NCBI GenBank assembly: GCA_023430725.1
Contig: JAEYZD010000059.1
Location: forward strand, 1-44,209
Reading direction: 5' to 3'
DNA from: Bacteroidota bacterium
GTDB taxonomy: Bacteria; Bacteroidota; Bacteroidia; Bacteroidales; VadinHA17
DNA length: 44,209 nt
In this document: piece by piece, positions 1 to 9,069 of the stretch
Position numbering within the stretch: the stretch's first letter is position 1
Layout of the letters: the number at the start of each line of letters is the position of its first letter
Translations under genes and position numbers: made by a program
The notes under the pieces: generated by a model
Told to the model about the DNA's origin: nothing
The model's database searches: none
The model's input: only the letters and a program-made list of their open reading frames with translations

Positions 1-1844
1 TGATCAGCTCCCCGGAAAACGTGGAGGTGATGGCCGAGATCGGGGTGATACTGCTGATGTTCACTATCGGCCTCGAGTTTTCCCTTCACCATCTTCTGAA
101 TATCCGCAAGCTGGTTTTCCTGGGAGGCTTCATGCAGCTCCTGCTGACGGCAGGTGTCACAATGCTCATGGCAAGGGTCTTCCACTACGAATGGACCGAA
201 TCGCTTTTCGTAGGTTTTCTGACAGCCCTGAGCAGCACCGCGGTGGTTCTCAAGCTTCTGCAGGAGCGGTCGGAGCTGACCACACGATACGGTAAGACAA
301 TTGTCGGAATCCTGATATTCCAGGATATAATCCTCATCCCCCTCCTGCTCTTCACCCCTATGCTTGGCGGAGCAACCTCTGATGTGGGACATGACCTGTT
401 CATCCTTATGCTGAAGACCGCCGGGATTATGCTCTTCATCTGGGTTGGCACCAGGTGGCTGATGCCCAGGCTCCTGCACCTGGTTGCCATGACCCGCAGC
501 CATGAGCTCTTCCTGATGAGCCTTCTGCTGATCTGTCTCGCAGTGGCGATGCTGACTCATGAACTGGGAATGTCACTGGCATTCGGGGCCTTCCTGGCTG
601 GACTGATGATTTCGGACACCGAATACAGCCACAGTGCCTTCGGGAACCTCATCCCCTTCAAGGATGTATTCACAAGTTTCTTCTTCGTCTCCATCGGGAT
701 GCTCCTCGATCTGGGATTCGTGGCTGAACACCCGTGGCTGGTTATCGGGACAGTGGTTCTGGTTATACTAATCAAGGCTTTCGTTGCCGGGCTGACAGCC
801 TTCTCCCTCGGCCTTACCTTCTTCGGGACGGTTGTTGTGGGGCTCTCCCTGGCGCAGGTGGGGGAGTTCTCATTTATCCTCGCCAGGCTGGGGCTGACTA
901 ACCAGATCATTACACCGCAGCATTACCAGCTCTTCCTCGCCGTGGCGATAACCTCCATGGCGATTTCGCCGCTGATGATGCAGTTCTCCAAACCGCTGGC
1001 GAACCTCATTCTAAGGCTTCCCCTTCCGCCCATGCTTGTAAACGGACTGTTTCCTCTCCGGCAGGTGGAGATACCCGAGATCAGCAAGCATACGGTACTG
1101 ATCGGAAAAGACTCCAGGGCCATTAACCTGGCATCAATGATCAGAACCATGGAGCTGCCCTTCACATCGATTGTGTTTGACCCTGACCTGGCGAGGCGCG
1201 AGATGGAGAAAGGGAACCTGACAGTTTTCGGTGATGCCACCTTCGAGCCGGTGCTGCGCGAAGCATTTGTACACACGGCCGAACTGGTGGTTATCTCGGT
1301 TGGGAACCTCATCACCGCCCTTGCAATCGTGGAGCATACAAGGATGATGAACAAACATGCCCACATCATCGTCCGGACCAGGCATGTGACTGACATCGAG
1401 GAGCTTTACAGGCTTGGCGCAAACCAGGTAATCCCCGAGGAGTTTGAAACCGCCATCGACTTCTTCGAGAGAATCCTCGGCAAGTATCTCATCCCCAGGA
1501 TGGATATCGAACGTGCCATTGCCCGGACGAGGGAGGACAACTACGGCACCTTCAGGGACAGGGGCCGGGTTGGGGGCTATTCGCTGCTAAAGGATATTCC
1601 GGATATTGAGATTGCTGCTGTAAGAGTCGGGGAGAAATCGGTCTTCGCCGGCAAAACAATTGCTGAGACGGCCATGCGCAAGACCTGCGGGGTTACCGTG
1701 GTGGCAATAAAACACGGAGAAACAGTTTTGCCCAATCCCGAACCGTCCACGACAATTCACAGCAATGACATCGCTTATCTGCTGGGTAAGCCGGAGATGA
1801 TAGCAATTGCGACTGATCTGCTGACGAAGGAGATACAGAAGTAA
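1..1844 (+). CDS. KefB-type monovalent cation:proton antiporter (CPA2) with TrkA/RCK domains, 5' truncated
   Basis: Inner-membrane potassium or sodium/proton antiporter of the CPA2 family. The reading frame is open to the window edge (codons from base 3), and the first visible residues (ISSPENVEVMAEIG) belong inside the first third of KefB proteins, so about 50 N-terminal residues lie outside; the in-frame GTG at 21 is not the start. Residues 1-340 are a chain of hydrophobic helices with the family motif GILIFQDI, whose Asp is conserved in this family. Residues about 355-470 form a TrkA-N-like domain (FGDAT, then VVISVGN) and 525-605 a TrkA-C domain (VRVGEKSVFAGKTIAE). Odd: the TrkA-N glycine loop is degenerate, reading VLIGKDSRAI where relatives have a GxGxxG pattern, so nucleotide control may be lost. 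The next gene, pruA, starts 152 bases downstream and is probably independent. Confidence 0.9.
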   Translation, partial: ISSPENVEVMAEIGVILLMFTIGLEFSLHHLLNIRKLVFLGGFMQLLLTAGVTMLMARVFHYEWTESLFVGFLTALSSTAVVLKLLQERSELTTRYGKTIVGILIFQDIILIPLLLFTPMLGGATSDVGHDLFILMLKTAGIMLFIWVGTRWLMPRLLHLVAMTRSHELFLMSLLLICLAVAMLTHELGMSLAFGAFLAGLMISDTEYSHSAFGNLIPFKDVFTSFFFVSIGMLLDLGFVAEHPWLVIGTVVLVILIKAFVAGLTAFSLGLTFFGTVVVGLSLAQVGEFSFILARLGLTNQIITPQHYQLFLAVAITSMAISPLMMQFSKPLANLILRLPLPPMLVNGLFPLRQVEIPEISKHTVLIGKDSRAINLASMIRTMELPFTSIVFDPDLARREMEKGNLTVFGDATFEPVLREAFVHTAELVVISVGNLITALAIVEHTRMMNKHAHIIVRTRHVTDIEELYRLGANQVIPEEFETAIDFFERILGKYLIPRMDIERAIARTREDNYGTFRDRGRVGGYSLLKDIPDIEIAAVRVGEKSVFAGKTIAETAMRKTCGVTVVAIKHGETVLPNPEPSTTIHSNDIAYLLGKPEMIAIATDLLTKEIQK

Positions 1845-1956
1845 TCTGCGTCACTGCATTCCTTCTGAAGGCGGGAACAATCAGTACCCGTTTATTGTTA
1901 CAAATGTGCCGAAGGGCATTGCGCGTCAGATTGTCAGATCTGCCCGTCAGCCTGAT

Positions 1957-1968
1957 TAAGCCGGCTTA
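1957..1968. promoter_or_regulatory. 12-bp perfect palindrome upstream of pruA
   Basis: TAAGCCGGCTTA is its own reverse complement and sits 29 bases before the pruA start, inside the 152-base gap after the antiporter gene. The place suits an operator, but I see no second copy in the window and no regulator beside it. A chance palindrome is possible. Confidence 0.25.
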
Positions 1969-1996
1969 TACAGATGTAACTAAATGTGTTTTCAAT

Positions 1997-3631
1997 ATGA
2001 ATAATGCCATCTATTCTATTCACAGGCCTGATAATGAGCCTGTACTGACATATGCCCCCGGCACACCCGAGAGGGCTGAGCTCGAGAAGGAGCTGAAAAG
2101 GCTCTCTGCCGAAACGACGGAGATTCCGCTTATAATAAACGGCCGTGCTGTAAAAACCGGCCGGACAGGCAAAGTGGTGATGCCTCATGACCACGGTCAC
2201 GTGCTTGCGACTTATCACATGGCCGGGGAGAAGGAAGTTGCCGGGGCCATTGAAGCTGCCTCCGGCGCAAAGGAACAATGGATGACTCTTTCGTGGGTTG
2301 AAAGAGCCTCCATAATGCTGAAGGTGGCGGAGCTCCTGTCGCGAAAATACCGTTATACTATTGTTGCGGCCACAATGCTCGGGCAGAGCAAGACCGTGCA
2401 TCAGGCAGAAGTGGAGGCAGCCTGCGAGACGATTGACTTCCTGAGGTTCAATGCTTACTTCGCCGGACAGATCTACCAGGAGCAGCCGCGCTCTGCTGCT
2501 GATCAGCTGAACAGGGTTGAATACCGGCCACTGGAGGGTTTTGTATATACGATTACCCCCTTTAACTTCACGGCAATTGCATCCAACCTCAACATGGCGG
2601 TGGCGCTGATGGGCAACACAACTGTCTGGAAGCCTGCGACAACATCCCTCCTCTCGAGCTGGATCCTGATGAAGGTGTTCATGGAGGCCGGGATGCCAGC
2701 CGGAGTTATCAACTTCCTCCCGGGACAGGGATCGGTCATAAGCTCTGTTGTGATGAACCATCACGACCTTGGCGGCATACATTTCACCGGATCCAACAGC
2801 ACATTCAACGGGCTCTGGAAGACCGCAGCCCTGAATCTTGACAAATACAAATCCTATCCCAGGATAGTTGGCGAGACCGGCGGCAAGGACTTCATCATGA
2901 TACACAGCTCTGCCAACCCGCTGGAAGCTGCAACAGCAATAATCAGGGGCTCGTTCGAGTACCAGGGACAGAAGTGTTCCGCCTCTTCAAGGGTTTATAT
3001 TCCACGGTCGCTCTGGCCCGATATATCTGCACACATCCGGCGACAGGCCTCGGAGATCAGGGTGGGTGATCCGGCCGATTTCAGGAACTTCATGAATGCG
3101 GTTATTGATGAGAAATCGTTTGACAATATAATGCGGTATATTGACCTTGCCATCAAGTCGCCCGACTGTGAGATAATCCACGGCGGCAAGGGAGACAAGA
3201 GCAAGGGTTACTTTGTGGAGCCGACAATCATTCTGACAAAGGATCCGCATTTCATTACAATGAAGGAGGAGATATTCGGGCCGGTGGTGACGCTCTATGT
3301 ATATGAGGATGAAAAGTATGATGAGACTCTGCAGCTGGTCAATGAGACATCTCCGTACGGCTTGACGGGCGCCATCTTCTCTGCTGACCGTCCGGCGATG
3401 GTCAGGGCATGCCAGGTATTGCGTTTTGCGGCGGGCAACTTTTATATCAACGACAAGCCAACGGGCGCCATGGTGGGGTTGCAGCCCTTCGGCGGGGCAA
3501 GGGCATCTGGCACCAATGACAAGGCCGGTGGCCGTCTGAACCTGATCAGGTGGGTCTCGCCAAGGACAATCAAGGAGACGTTCCTGCCTGCGACGGATTT
3601 CAGGTATCCCTACATGGATAAGGAAGTCTGA
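1997..3631 (+). CDS. pruA: 1-pyrroline-5-carboxylate dehydrogenase (L-glutamate gamma-semialdehyde dehydrogenase)
   Basis: NAD-dependent aldehyde dehydrogenase that oxidises L-glutamate gamma-semialdehyde to glutamate in the second step of cytosolic proline breakdown. From the ATG at 1997 (MNNAIYSIHRPDNEP) the protein is 544 residues, the usual length of the Bacteroidota single-domain form. The frame runs open to 1895, but those 34 extra residues are Cys- and Arg-rich and unlike the family. Visible motifs are the general-base Glu293 in VGETGGKDF, the nucleophile Cys327 in YQGQKCSASS, and the late EEIFGPVV and GAMVGLQPFGG segments. No proline dehydrogenase gene is nearby, so the pathway partner lies elsewhere. 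A strong ribosome binding site is absent, as is common in this phylum. Confidence 0.95.
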   Translation: MNNAIYSIHRPDNEPVLTYAPGTPERAELEKELKRLSAETTEIPLIINGRAVKTGRTGKVVMPHDHGHVLATYHMAGEKEVAGAIEAASGAKEQWMTLSWVERASIMLKVAELLSRKYRYTIVAATMLGQSKTVHQAEVEAACETIDFLRFNAYFAGQIYQEQPRSAADQLNRVEYRPLEGFVYTITPFNFTAIASNLNMAVALMGNTTVWKPATTSLLSSWILMKVFMEAGMPAGVINFLPGQGSVISSVVMNHHDLGGIHFTGSNSTFNGLWKTAALNLDKYKSYPRIVGETGGKDFIMIHSSANPLEAATAIIRGSFEYQGQKCSASSRVYIPRSLWPDISAHIRRQASEIRVGDPADFRNFMNAVIDEKSFDNIMRYIDLAIKSPDCEIIHGGKGDKSKGYFVEPTIILTKDPHFITMKEEIFGPVVTLYVYEDEKYDETLQLVNETSPYGLTGAIFSADRPAMVRACQVLRFAAGNFYINDKPTGAMVGLQPFGGARASGTNDKAGGRLNLIRWVSPRTIKETFLPATDFRYPYMDKEV

Positions 3632-3714
3632 GGGTCTGATGCATTTGATATGCAGAAAGTATCCGGATGGCGCGATTTTTGAGGGAAATAGCATCAGTTT
3701 ATCCTCTCTGCCAT

Positions 3715-4080
3715 ATGAAAAGAGTCCTCCTGTACCTTCTGCCGGTGATAATGCTCGCCGCTTGCGAGAAACAATACCTCGTCCCCTCCGGAGATGTCCC
3801 CGTATGGCTTAAGGAGATAATCCGTGAAGCTGAGGCCGGGGAGAGTTCCTCATCCGTCTATGCAACCGACATCGGCGCCTGGATAAGGTACAGGTATGAA
3901 GGCAAATACTATTACGAATGGATAAATCCCATTATGTCATCATTTCCGCCAGTCTATGACCACGAAGGAAGTCTCTTCTCCATGGATCAGGATAAGTACA
4001 CCAGGTACCAGGCCGGCAAATGCTGCAAGAAATATGTCTGGAAGGGCTCAGCATTTCCTCCGGATTATGACGAATGGTAG
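3715..4080 (+). CDS. Small hypothetical lipoprotein
   Basis: I do not recognise a named family. From the ATG at 3715 the protein is 121 residues with a lipoprotein signal: MKRVLLYLLPVIMLAAC, a clear LAAC lipobox, giving a mature N-terminal Cys17. The mature part is rich in Tyr and Trp (WIRYRYEGKYYYEW) and ends with a CCKKYVWKG segment and an acidic tail. An upstream in-frame ATG at 3667 would bury the signal peptide and is not chosen. The gene ends 20 bases before the large macroglobulin/plug protein on the same strand, so the two are probably co-transcribed and may act together at the outer membrane; that link is inference from spacing only. Confidence 0.7.
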   Translation: MKRVLLYLLPVIMLAACEKQYLVPSGDVPVWLKEIIREAEAGESSSSVYATDIGAWIRYRYEGKYYYEWINPIMSSFPPVYDHEGSLFSMDQDKYTRYQAGKCCKKYVWKGSAFPPDYDEW

Positions 4081-4100
4081 CCAGGCGGAAAAACAGGAAC

Positions 4101-6764
4101 ATGCGAACCATTATTACTGCCGTTGCATCACTTGTGCTTGCTTTTTCTGAAATTGCCGCACAGGAGATAAACGGACCAACTCACGATTCCCTAACGGGAA
4201 AGGTATTCGAACAGATCCTCGCTTTCCCGCAGGAAAAGATCCACATTCAATGTGACAAGCCGGTGTACCTTGCCGGAGAACAAATCTGGCTCAGGGCCCA
4301 CGTCGCAGATGCCGTACTGCACATCCCCAAGGCAAACCAGTACGTAATCGCCGAACTGATAAACCCTCTTGACTCGGTCGTCAACCGGATCAAAATCAGG
4401 CCTGACTCCGGAGCTTTCCACGGACACATCAACCTCGACCAGGCGTTGCCCGAAGGAGACTATACTCTGCGGGCATGGACCGAAAACATGCTCAACCCGG
4501 GGGCCGATTATTATTTCATGAAAAAAATCCGGGTAGAGGGTCCCCGGTCCGCATCAGTAAATACCGTGGTTACACTGAAGCAGGAAAAAGAGGAGAGATT
4601 TACTGCAGGGGTATACTTCACAGACATAAAGACCGGGCATAAGATCCTGCCGGAGAAACTTCGGATGAGAGTAAACAGACAGCCGGCTGATATGGTTAAG
4701 ACCGACGGGGACTCGGTTGCACGGTTCAGCATGAAGCTTCCTGCCGGCACGGACCGGGGCGTGCTTTACATCGAGACATCAAAGAGCAGGGAATACATAA
4801 GCCTGCCGGTCCCGGAAGATGACTACGAAGTCGCCTTCTTCCCGGAAGGGGGCTACATCCCTGCAGGCACTGAATGCCGCGTCGCCTTTAAGGCACTCTC
4901 ATCCAGGGGAAAGCCGGAAGCGGTCACCATGAAAGTCATTGACTCCACCGGTCGGGAAATGGCCGCCTCCCGCACAATCCATGACGGGATGGGTCAGTTT
5001 TACATCACCGCCCGCCATGACAGTACATACTATGCCGTCTGTACGAACAGCAGGGGAACTGAGAAGCGATTCCGGCTGCCTCCCGCCCGCAGCGGAATTT
5101 ATACCCTCAGCACCGGACAGTCCGGAGACACCCTCCTTGTCAGTGTGCTGAAATCCGCGGACATCGGGCAGAAACAGGAGCTCTTCCTTCTGCTCCATAC
5201 AAGGGGCATAATTCATTACGCGAAACCCTGGAATCCAGATTTCAGTGCGGTCTCCTTCGATACGGAATCATTCCCCTCAGGCGTCCTGCAAATCATCCTT
5301 TTTGATTCTGAAATGAACCCTCTCAGCGAACGCCTCGTTTTCTGCACCGGGAATGATCAGGCCCGGACCATGATTGTTGCGGATGCTCAGAATTACGCAA
5401 AGCGAAGCCCTGTCAGGGCATCGGTTCACATCTCCGGACCTGACGGAAAACCCAGGACAGGCAGCTTCTCGGTCTCGGTAACCGACGACAGTGACCTGCT
5501 TCCTGACTCTTCGGTCACGATCCTCACAACCCTCCTGCTTACTTCTGAATTAAAGGGTTATATAAACAACCCGGGATTCTATTTCCGTAAGAACAATCCG
5601 CTTGCATCCGCCGGCCTCGAACTGCTTATGATGACAAACGGCTGGCGAAGATATGATCTTCCTGCAGTGCTCACCGGGAAGTACAGCACCATGAAATACC
5701 CGCCTAAGACCGGCATGGAGATCACGGGCAGCGTCAGATCCCTCATCCTCGGCAAGCCGGTTAAAAATACTGAGGTCAATGCATTTTCGTGGGGTACGGG
5801 CTATATCGAGATGACAAGGACAGACAGCCTGGGTCGCTTTGCGTTCAGCGGAATAGAGTTTCCGGACAGCACCGAATTCATTATCCAGGCTCTGAACAGG
5901 ACCGGAAAACCGACAGTTGACCTGATACTTGAAAATGAAATATTTCCTGCTGCAGAAAGCATTCCAGGAACACCGATGGCTTTCAGCGGTGAAACGGAAG
6001 ATGATGCCCGGCTGAGCAATTACCTCACACGGGCAGACACCCGCTATACGATGGAGAACGGGATGCGCACTGTTTATATCGAGGAGGTGGTTATAACTGC
6101 AAAGGCGCCCGAAAAAGAGAAGTACAGCTATTCATTCTACATGCCCAAAGTAAACCAGCAGTCGCTCAGCATGCTGGACTACGAAAAGATCGAAGAGCTG
6201 CATCCCGCAACGATGACTGATGTCATCAACCAGATACCCTTCACCAGGGTTGAGGGGGGAAAGGTGATAATCGACCGCATGCGCTTCAACCTGAATGAGC
6301 AGCTTACTGCGGTTCTCGTACTGGATGACATGATAATAAATGATTATCATATAGATGACATTGACCCCTACAGCGTCGAAAGAGTGGCGGTTCTGAAAGG
6401 TGCCCAAGCCACTCTGCTGGGCGGGGCCGGGGCGGGAGGCGCAATTGTGATCACGACAAAAAAGGGGATGACCCCCTACAAGGAGCTTCCAAAGTTCAAT
6501 ATCAAAAAAATCATGCCGCTTGGCTACCTGGAGCCGGCTGAATTCTACTCCCCGCGCTATGAGACCGCCGAAAGCAGGGAGATCGGGCCTCCTGACCTGC
6601 GAACTACAATCTACTGGAACCCCGACGTAAAAGTATCCACTGAAGGGGAGGCTTATTTTGATTTCTATGCTGCAGATAATCCTACTGACTACACTCTCAT
6701 CATCGAGGGCCTGACCGCTGACGGCCTCATAATCTCAGGACGCAGCCGAATCAGCAGAAAATAA
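4101..6764 (+). CDS. MG2 macroglobulin-like protein with TonB plug domain but no beta-barrel
   Basis: Exported protein of 887 residues from the ATG at 4101, with a Sec signal peptide (MRTIITAVASLVLAFSEIAA, cut near AQE). The ATG at 4074 overlaps the previous gene and adds a basic prefix, so it was rejected. Residues about 45-140 are an MG2-type alpha-2-macroglobulin domain (DKPVYLAGEQIWLRAHV); further beta-sandwich segments follow; a carboxypeptidase-regulatory-like repeat lies near 540-600; and a TonB-receptor plug lies near 660-790 (EEVVITAK, VLDDMIINDYHIDDIDPYSVERVAVLKG, GGAIVITTKKG). After the plug come only about 100 residues, ending with a macroglobulin-like strand block (TTIYWNPDV), so there is no room for the 22-strand barrel of a true receptor. 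Similar MG2-plus-plug proteins occur across Bacteroidota, usually annotated as TonB receptors. The real role is unknown. Confidence 0.8.
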   Translation: MRTIITAVASLVLAFSEIAAQEINGPTHDSLTGKVFEQILAFPQEKIHIQCDKPVYLAGEQIWLRAHVADAVLHIPKANQYVIAELINPLDSVVNRIKIRPDSGAFHGHINLDQALPEGDYTLRAWTENMLNPGADYYFMKKIRVEGPRSASVNTVVTLKQEKEERFTAGVYFTDIKTGHKILPEKLRMRVNRQPADMVKTDGDSVARFSMKLPAGTDRGVLYIETSKSREYISLPVPEDDYEVAFFPEGGYIPAGTECRVAFKALSSRGKPEAVTMKVIDSTGREMAASRTIHDGMGQFYITARHDSTYYAVCTNSRGTEKRFRLPPARSGIYTLSTGQSGDTLLVSVLKSADIGQKQELFLLLHTRGIIHYAKPWNPDFSAVSFDTESFPSGVLQIILFDSEMNPLSERLVFCTGNDQARTMIVADAQNYAKRSPVRASVHISGPDGKPRTGSFSVSVTDDSDLLPDSSVTILTTLLLTSELKGYINNPGFYFRKNNPLASAGLELLMMTNGWRRYDLPAVLTGKYSTMKYPPKTGMEITGSVRSLILGKPVKNTEVNAFSWGTGYIEMTRTDSLGRFAFSGIEFPDSTEFIIQALNRTGKPTVDLILENEIFPAAESIPGTPMAFSGETEDDARLSNYLTRADTRYTMENGMRTVYIEEVVITAKAPEKEKYSYSFYMPKVNQQSLSMLDYEKIEELHPATMTDVINQIPFTRVEGGKVIIDRMRFNLNEQLTAVLVLDDMIINDYHIDDIDPYSVERVAVLKGAQATLLGGAGAGGAIVITTKKGMTPYKELPKFNIKKIMPLGYLEPAEFYSPRYETAESREIGPPDLRTTIYWNPDVKVSTEGEAYFDFYAADNPTDYTLIIEGLTADGLIISGRSRISRK

Positions 6765-6769
6765 AGTTA

Positions 6770-6793
6770 TCCGGGAATTTTTCAGTTTCCGGA
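6770..6793. terminator. Possible hairpin between convergent genes
   Basis: TCCGGGAA pairs with TTTCCGGA around an 8-base loop in the 17-base gap between the plug protein and the convergent CotH gene. It runs into the last codons of the CotH gene. No T-run follows on the plus strand, so termination is only suggested. Confidence 0.3.
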
Positions 6794-9013
6794 CCTGATG
6801 AACCTCACGGCCCTTCCGTTGCCTGTGACAAGTATATACATACCTGCCGGGAATGCACTCACATCGATCTCAGTCACATAGGTTCCCGAGAACAACAGCA
6901 CTCCCGACGTGCTGTACACCCTGCAGTCTGTTGCCTCGCTTAGCCATAAGGTTTCACCGGTGACAGGATTGGGATAAATTATCAGCGCCCCGACTTCGGG
7001 AGCGGAACCAGCAGAGGTGAGGTTGTTGGATCTTCCGGGGGTTGCCGCAGCAAGGAAAATTATGTCATCTGCACCGTCACTCTTCCTGCCCATGCTGACA
7101 TCCTCGTACTGCAAACCAAAGGTAACAGTGTCTACAACAAGCTTATAACGGTTAAATATACCGATCTCTTCTCCCTCCTTGTCAAGTTTGAAGGGGGCAT
7201 GCCGCACCCCGAGCCCGGGTGTGCCGTCAGCCCAGAGAAGGATAAACCCGCCGGCGGGAAGAATCGTTCCGGGCATCTTCCACTTCAGCGGATCATTGAA
7301 ATTGTCGGTCAGAAACAGGTCTCCGATGTTCACCGGCTCGTCACCGCCGTTGTATATTTCTATCCAGTCACTGAAGAACCCATGCTCATCCTTGATTGTC
7401 TCTTCGTTGTCTGCCAAGAATTCATTGATGAAAAGAAGTGGTGTCTGGCCGGTTACAGGGGCTATCACCATGGGGTTGCATGGCAGGAGCGCTGTTGCAC
7501 CGGATGCTGCTGATGCCTGCACCCGGAAGCTGACCGGATCCTCATCGGGGATTCCGGTAAGAGCGACTGTGAACCGGCCGGTTCCATCATCTGTCATCTC
7601 CGCCTCCCGGGTATCCCCTCCCCCCGCTGACCAGAGCAGTCTGACATTTACAGGCCTGAGTTCTGCCTCCACGGTGCAGCTGACACGTAAGGGCTCCCCT
7701 GTCCTCCGTTCACTTGCATAATATTTGATGACAGGCGCTGCGTCACCCTCCTCGAGCTGCTCCGCCATTGACGCTTTCCGTGCCTCGAGGTACGGGTAAA
7801 GCCCCCATTTGACATGAGCCCCGGTGGCGGAAGTGAAAGAGTTAAGGAAATCGGCCTGGTCATAGCCGTAGTCCAGCGGGTAAAAAGGATCGCTGACTAT
7901 CCAGGGATAGATCATCTCCTTCCTCTCCTCAACTGCCGCCACCAGCGAATCGATGTCCAGAGTGCTTTCTATCAGCTGGCCGGCGTAAAAGCTGAACTGG
8001 TCACGAAACACCGGATTGTTGATTATGCGGTCATACAGTGGCCTCACCTGGTCCCCTCCCGGCTGCCATCCGTAGATGTTTCTTTCTGCCCAGTTGATCC
8101 CGAACCAGTCAATTCCGAATGAATTGTCAACATCATACGGGATGTACTCCAGCCTGCCGGTTATGGTGTTGTGGTAGAGGTAGAAGTTGTTTTTGTTGTA
8201 GAGATATCCGTCCCAGTCGCCGCAGAATATCTGTGCTGCCATGATCTTAAGGTAATCCTGCACGTTGAATACCCGGTCAAGTGCACATACCAGATCCTGG
8301 TCCTGGGTATTATGCAATATGCCAATCAGTTGCCCGAGATCGGAGAAGTCGTTCTCCTCAATGTTTGTTTTCAGCTCGTAGGTCCACCTGGTGCCGTTCC
8401 AGAGCTTGTAGCTGTCAGGGTCAGTGCCCCTGTAGGCAAGGTCTGCAGGGTAAAGGCACTTATAAAGATTACCGTCCTTGTTGCCGAACCGCGAGAGAGC
8501 AAACTCCTCGTCTATATGTTCAACGTTGATGTATAGTCCGAAGTAAGTGCCGTTGATATGGACCCTGACGTGGTTCGCCCGCGGAGCCGGGATATTCCAC
8601 CGGCGCAGTATGTCCCACATCAGTTTTGAGCGCATAACCGACGGATCATTGTGCTCGCCGTTAAGGTTCATCTTCTCAACACCATAATATTTACCTCCAG
8701 GGGTGAAGGTGTTAAAGGAAACTTTGAATGATTTTTTTTTCGAGTTGCGCGAGGTGTTGCCACGGAGCCTGAAGCCGACCTGTTCAACAGTATCACGCAC
8801 CGTCCCGTTATCAAAGACGAATACTGCCCGAAACTCCTTGTCACTGTTTGGATTGGCATAAATCCAGGCCAGGGTGTCAGGGTGTATTTCGATATAAACA
8901 GCGGGCACCACCGTATCAACGTACAGCTGACCGTTATCAGGGAACGAGGGCTGCGACCGGGTTATCGCGGCAGCACTTAAGAGAACCAATATCAGCGGAA
9001 GTGCCCTTTTCAT
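6782..9013 (-). CDS. CotH-type kinase protein with lamin-tail domain and T9SS C-terminal sorting domain
   Basis: Secreted protein of 743 residues. It starts with a Sec signal (MKRALPLILVLLSAAAITRS). Residues about 35-400 are a CotH kinase fold: the basic KKKSFKVSF strand, NLNGEHNDPS, and the metal-binding pair Asp294/Asp296 in IPYDVDNSFG. In spore formers CotH phosphorylates coat proteins; what the Bacteroidota relatives modify is not known to me. Residues about 535-640 are a lamin-tail domain (FINEFLADNEE, DWIEIYNGGDEPVNIG). The last 75 residues form a type A T9SS sorting domain (IIYPNPVTGETL, FPAGMYIL), so the protein should cross the outer membrane and be anchored or released outside. It is divergent to the acetyltransferase gene 56 bases away. 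No T9SS gene lies in the window. Confidence 0.88.
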   Translation of the reverse strand: MKRALPLILVLLSAAAITRSQPSFPDNGQLYVDTVVPAVYIEIHPDTLAWIYANPNSDKEFRAVFVFDNGTVRDTVEQVGFRLRGNTSRNSKKKSFKVSFNTFTPGGKYYGVEKMNLNGEHNDPSVMRSKLMWDILRRWNIPAPRANHVRVHINGTYFGLYINVEHIDEEFALSRFGNKDGNLYKCLYPADLAYRGTDPDSYKLWNGTRWTYELKTNIEENDFSDLGQLIGILHNTQDQDLVCALDRVFNVQDYLKIMAAQIFCGDWDGYLYNKNNFYLYHNTITGRLEYIPYDVDNSFGIDWFGINWAERNIYGWQPGGDQVRPLYDRIINNPVFRDQFSFYAGQLIESTLDIDSLVAAVEERKEMIYPWIVSDPFYPLDYGYDQADFLNSFTSATGAHVKWGLYPYLEARKASMAEQLEEGDAAPVIKYYASERRTGEPLRVSCTVEAELRPVNVRLLWSAGGGDTREAEMTDDGTGRFTVALTGIPDEDPVSFRVQASAASGATALLPCNPMVIAPVTGQTPLLFINEFLADNEETIKDEHGFFSDWIEIYNGGDEPVNIGDLFLTDNFNDPLKWKMPGTILPAGGFILLWADGTPGLGVRHAPFKLDKEGEEIGIFNRYKLVVDTVTFGLQYEDVSMGRKSDGADDIIFLAAATPGRSNNLTSAGSAPEVGALIIYPNPVTGETLWLSEATDCRVYSTSGVLLFSGTYVTEIDVSAFPAGMYILVTGNGRAVRFIRSGN

Positions 9014-9069
9014 CGCACAATATTACTCAAATTAATACCTTTATGCTCCGAATTAAATTCCTGTAAATC

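Noticed and set aside
1934..2905. 323-residue open frame on the minus strand across pruA
   Set aside because: It lies wholly antisense to a strongly supported gene, has no recognisable domain and its codons are a shadow of pruA codon bias. The same holds for 2987-3694 (-) over pruA, 20904-21533 (+) over the ligase gene and 22743-23549 (+) over tyrS.
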